NCBI GenBank assembly: GCA_022695795.1
Contig: MU404137.1
Span: 62,001-126,000, forward strand
Length of the DNA stretch: 64,000 nucleotides
Reading direction: 5' to 3'
DNA from: Biscogniauxia marginata
Taxonomy: Eukaryota; Ascomycota; Sordariomycetes; Xylariales; Xylariaceae
Shown: positions 63,271-64,000 of the stretch, piece by piece
Layout: every line of letters starts with the position of its first letter
Position numbering within the stretch: the first letter of the stretch is position 1
Position numbers and translations under genes: made by a program
Notes under the pieces: model-generated
Database searches by the model: none
Seen by the model: only the letters and a program-made list of their open reading frames with translations
Told to the model about the DNA's origin: nothing

Positions 63271-64000
63271 CTAATAAGCAAACCAAGCCTGCGCGACCGG
63301 CAACTCGGCCGCCGGCTCCGCCGCGCAGACCCTGCCGTCCGCCTCGACGGTGTACGTCTCGGGGTCGACGCGCATGCGGGGCGTCGCGTCGTTGAGGCGC
63401 ATGTCCTTCTTGCCGACGGCGCGGCACCCGCGCACGGGCTCGACGCGCTTGCGCAGCCCGTACGTCGCGACCGCGGCCCCCCCCCTTTCCGGGTCGACGC
63501 TCGCGGCCGAGACGAAGAGCACGCTCGTGCGAGCCACGAGCGGCGCGAACATGGGGCGCGCCACGACGGGCTGCACCGTCGGGATGGACGCGTTGGGGTC
63601 GCCCTATTATATGCATCGTCCCCTCATTAATAAAATATAAATACGTTTCGTTCTCCGGATACTACTATAATCTACAAAGGGATAGCGAGGAAGGAAAATA
63701 AAAAGGGGGCGGGAGGGGGGGACGGGGAGGTGGGGAGGAACGAAGCGAGAAAGAAAAGCCAAGGAGAAGCCAAGCAATAGAACCGAGCAAAAAAAGACAA
63801 GGCGGGGAAAATATGGACAAAGAAAGAATTGTATAATAGAAATGGAAGAGACAGAGGGGAAAAGGGTTGCAAGGAAGGAAGGAAAGAAATAATCTGAAGC
63901 ATACCATCTGCGACCAAGCGATGAGCCCGCTCTTCAGCACCGTGCTCGGCTTGGCCGCGAACCACGCCGGGTCCCAGAGGACGAGGTCGGCGAGCTTGCC
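63271..64000 (-). CDS. Urease, C-terminal part (gene runs off the window)
   Basis: Nickel enzyme hydrolysing urea to ammonia and carbamate. Only the last two exons (or parts) are present: complement(63905->64000) and complement(63271-63603), joined in frame to give about 143 residues. The first reads [20 protein letters not shown] and [11 protein letters not shown]; the second begins [20 protein letters not shown] and ends [20 protein letters not shown] then AQAWFAY. Both match the C-terminal end of eukaryotic urease, including the [14 protein letters not shown] stretch. The nickel ligands and active-site residues lie upstream, outside the window. The intron (63604-63904, 301 nt) has a GTATGC donor and ATAATAG acceptor and is unusually long for this genome; its coding strand is extremely C/T-rich. 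Confidence 0.9.

Overview
The window is nuclear DNA of a filamentous ascomycete (Pezizomycotina, most likely Sordariomycetes; order not resolved). The support is a het-C gene with both its secreted N-terminus and glycine-rich tail, a CFEM-domain PTH11-type receptor, a Clr5-domain ankyrin protein, and short introns (about 50-90 nt) with GTRNGT-like donors, CTAAC/CTGAC branch sites and YAG acceptors. Genes are monocistronic, on both strands, separated by 0.4-5 kb of non-coding DNA. There is no biosynthetic cluster, rRNA, convincing tRNA, CRISPR array or intact transposon.

Left third (1-25.5 kb): a Golgi-type apyrase (2593-4744 +), a Hikeshi/OPI10-like Hsp70 import factor (5991-6761 -), an HSL-type alpha/beta hydrolase (8390-9457 -), a Clr5/ankyrin protein whose frame is broken twice (12176-15786 +), a secreted bicupin oxalate decarboxylase (17570-19447 +), a small DUF7704-like membrane protein (19832-20374 -), an asteroid/XPG-type nuclease-like protein (21256-23147 -) and, divergent from it, a PRPP synthetase subunit with a long insertion (23804-25470 +).

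Middle (26.7-41 kb): an OTU-like protease (26785-29367 -), a Cid1-type nucleotidyltransferase whose catalytic fold is split by about 400 residues holding two gag-like modules (32067-35348 -), the TFIIF alpha subunit (36846-38982 +) sharing a CCAAT-rich divergent promoter with it, and the RES-complex splicing factor Bud13 (39634-40818 -). A 4.8 kb gene-poor stretch follows (40819-45653) with a 95% A+T island.

Right third (45.6-64 kb): a CFEM-PTH11 receptor (45654-47282 +), an acyl-CoA dehydrogenase (47847-49193 -), a TPR/MYND zinc-finger protein (50242-50895 +), het-C (52218-55075 -), an HMG-box protein (59870-61481 +) and the 3' end of the urease gene (63271->64000 -).

Functionally this is a housekeeping neighbourhood (nucleotide metabolism, transcription, splicing, RNA tailing, chromatin, urea use) interspersed with environment- and self-recognition genes (CFEM receptor, het-C, Clr5-ankyrin, oxalate decarboxylase). 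The strongest unexplained signals are the gag-like duplication inside the nucleotidyltransferase, and a large excess of the related 10-bp palindromes TACCTAGGTA and TAGGTACCTA in the intergenic DNA. All exon joins were made by eye from splice signals and reading-frame continuity; none is confirmed by transcripts.
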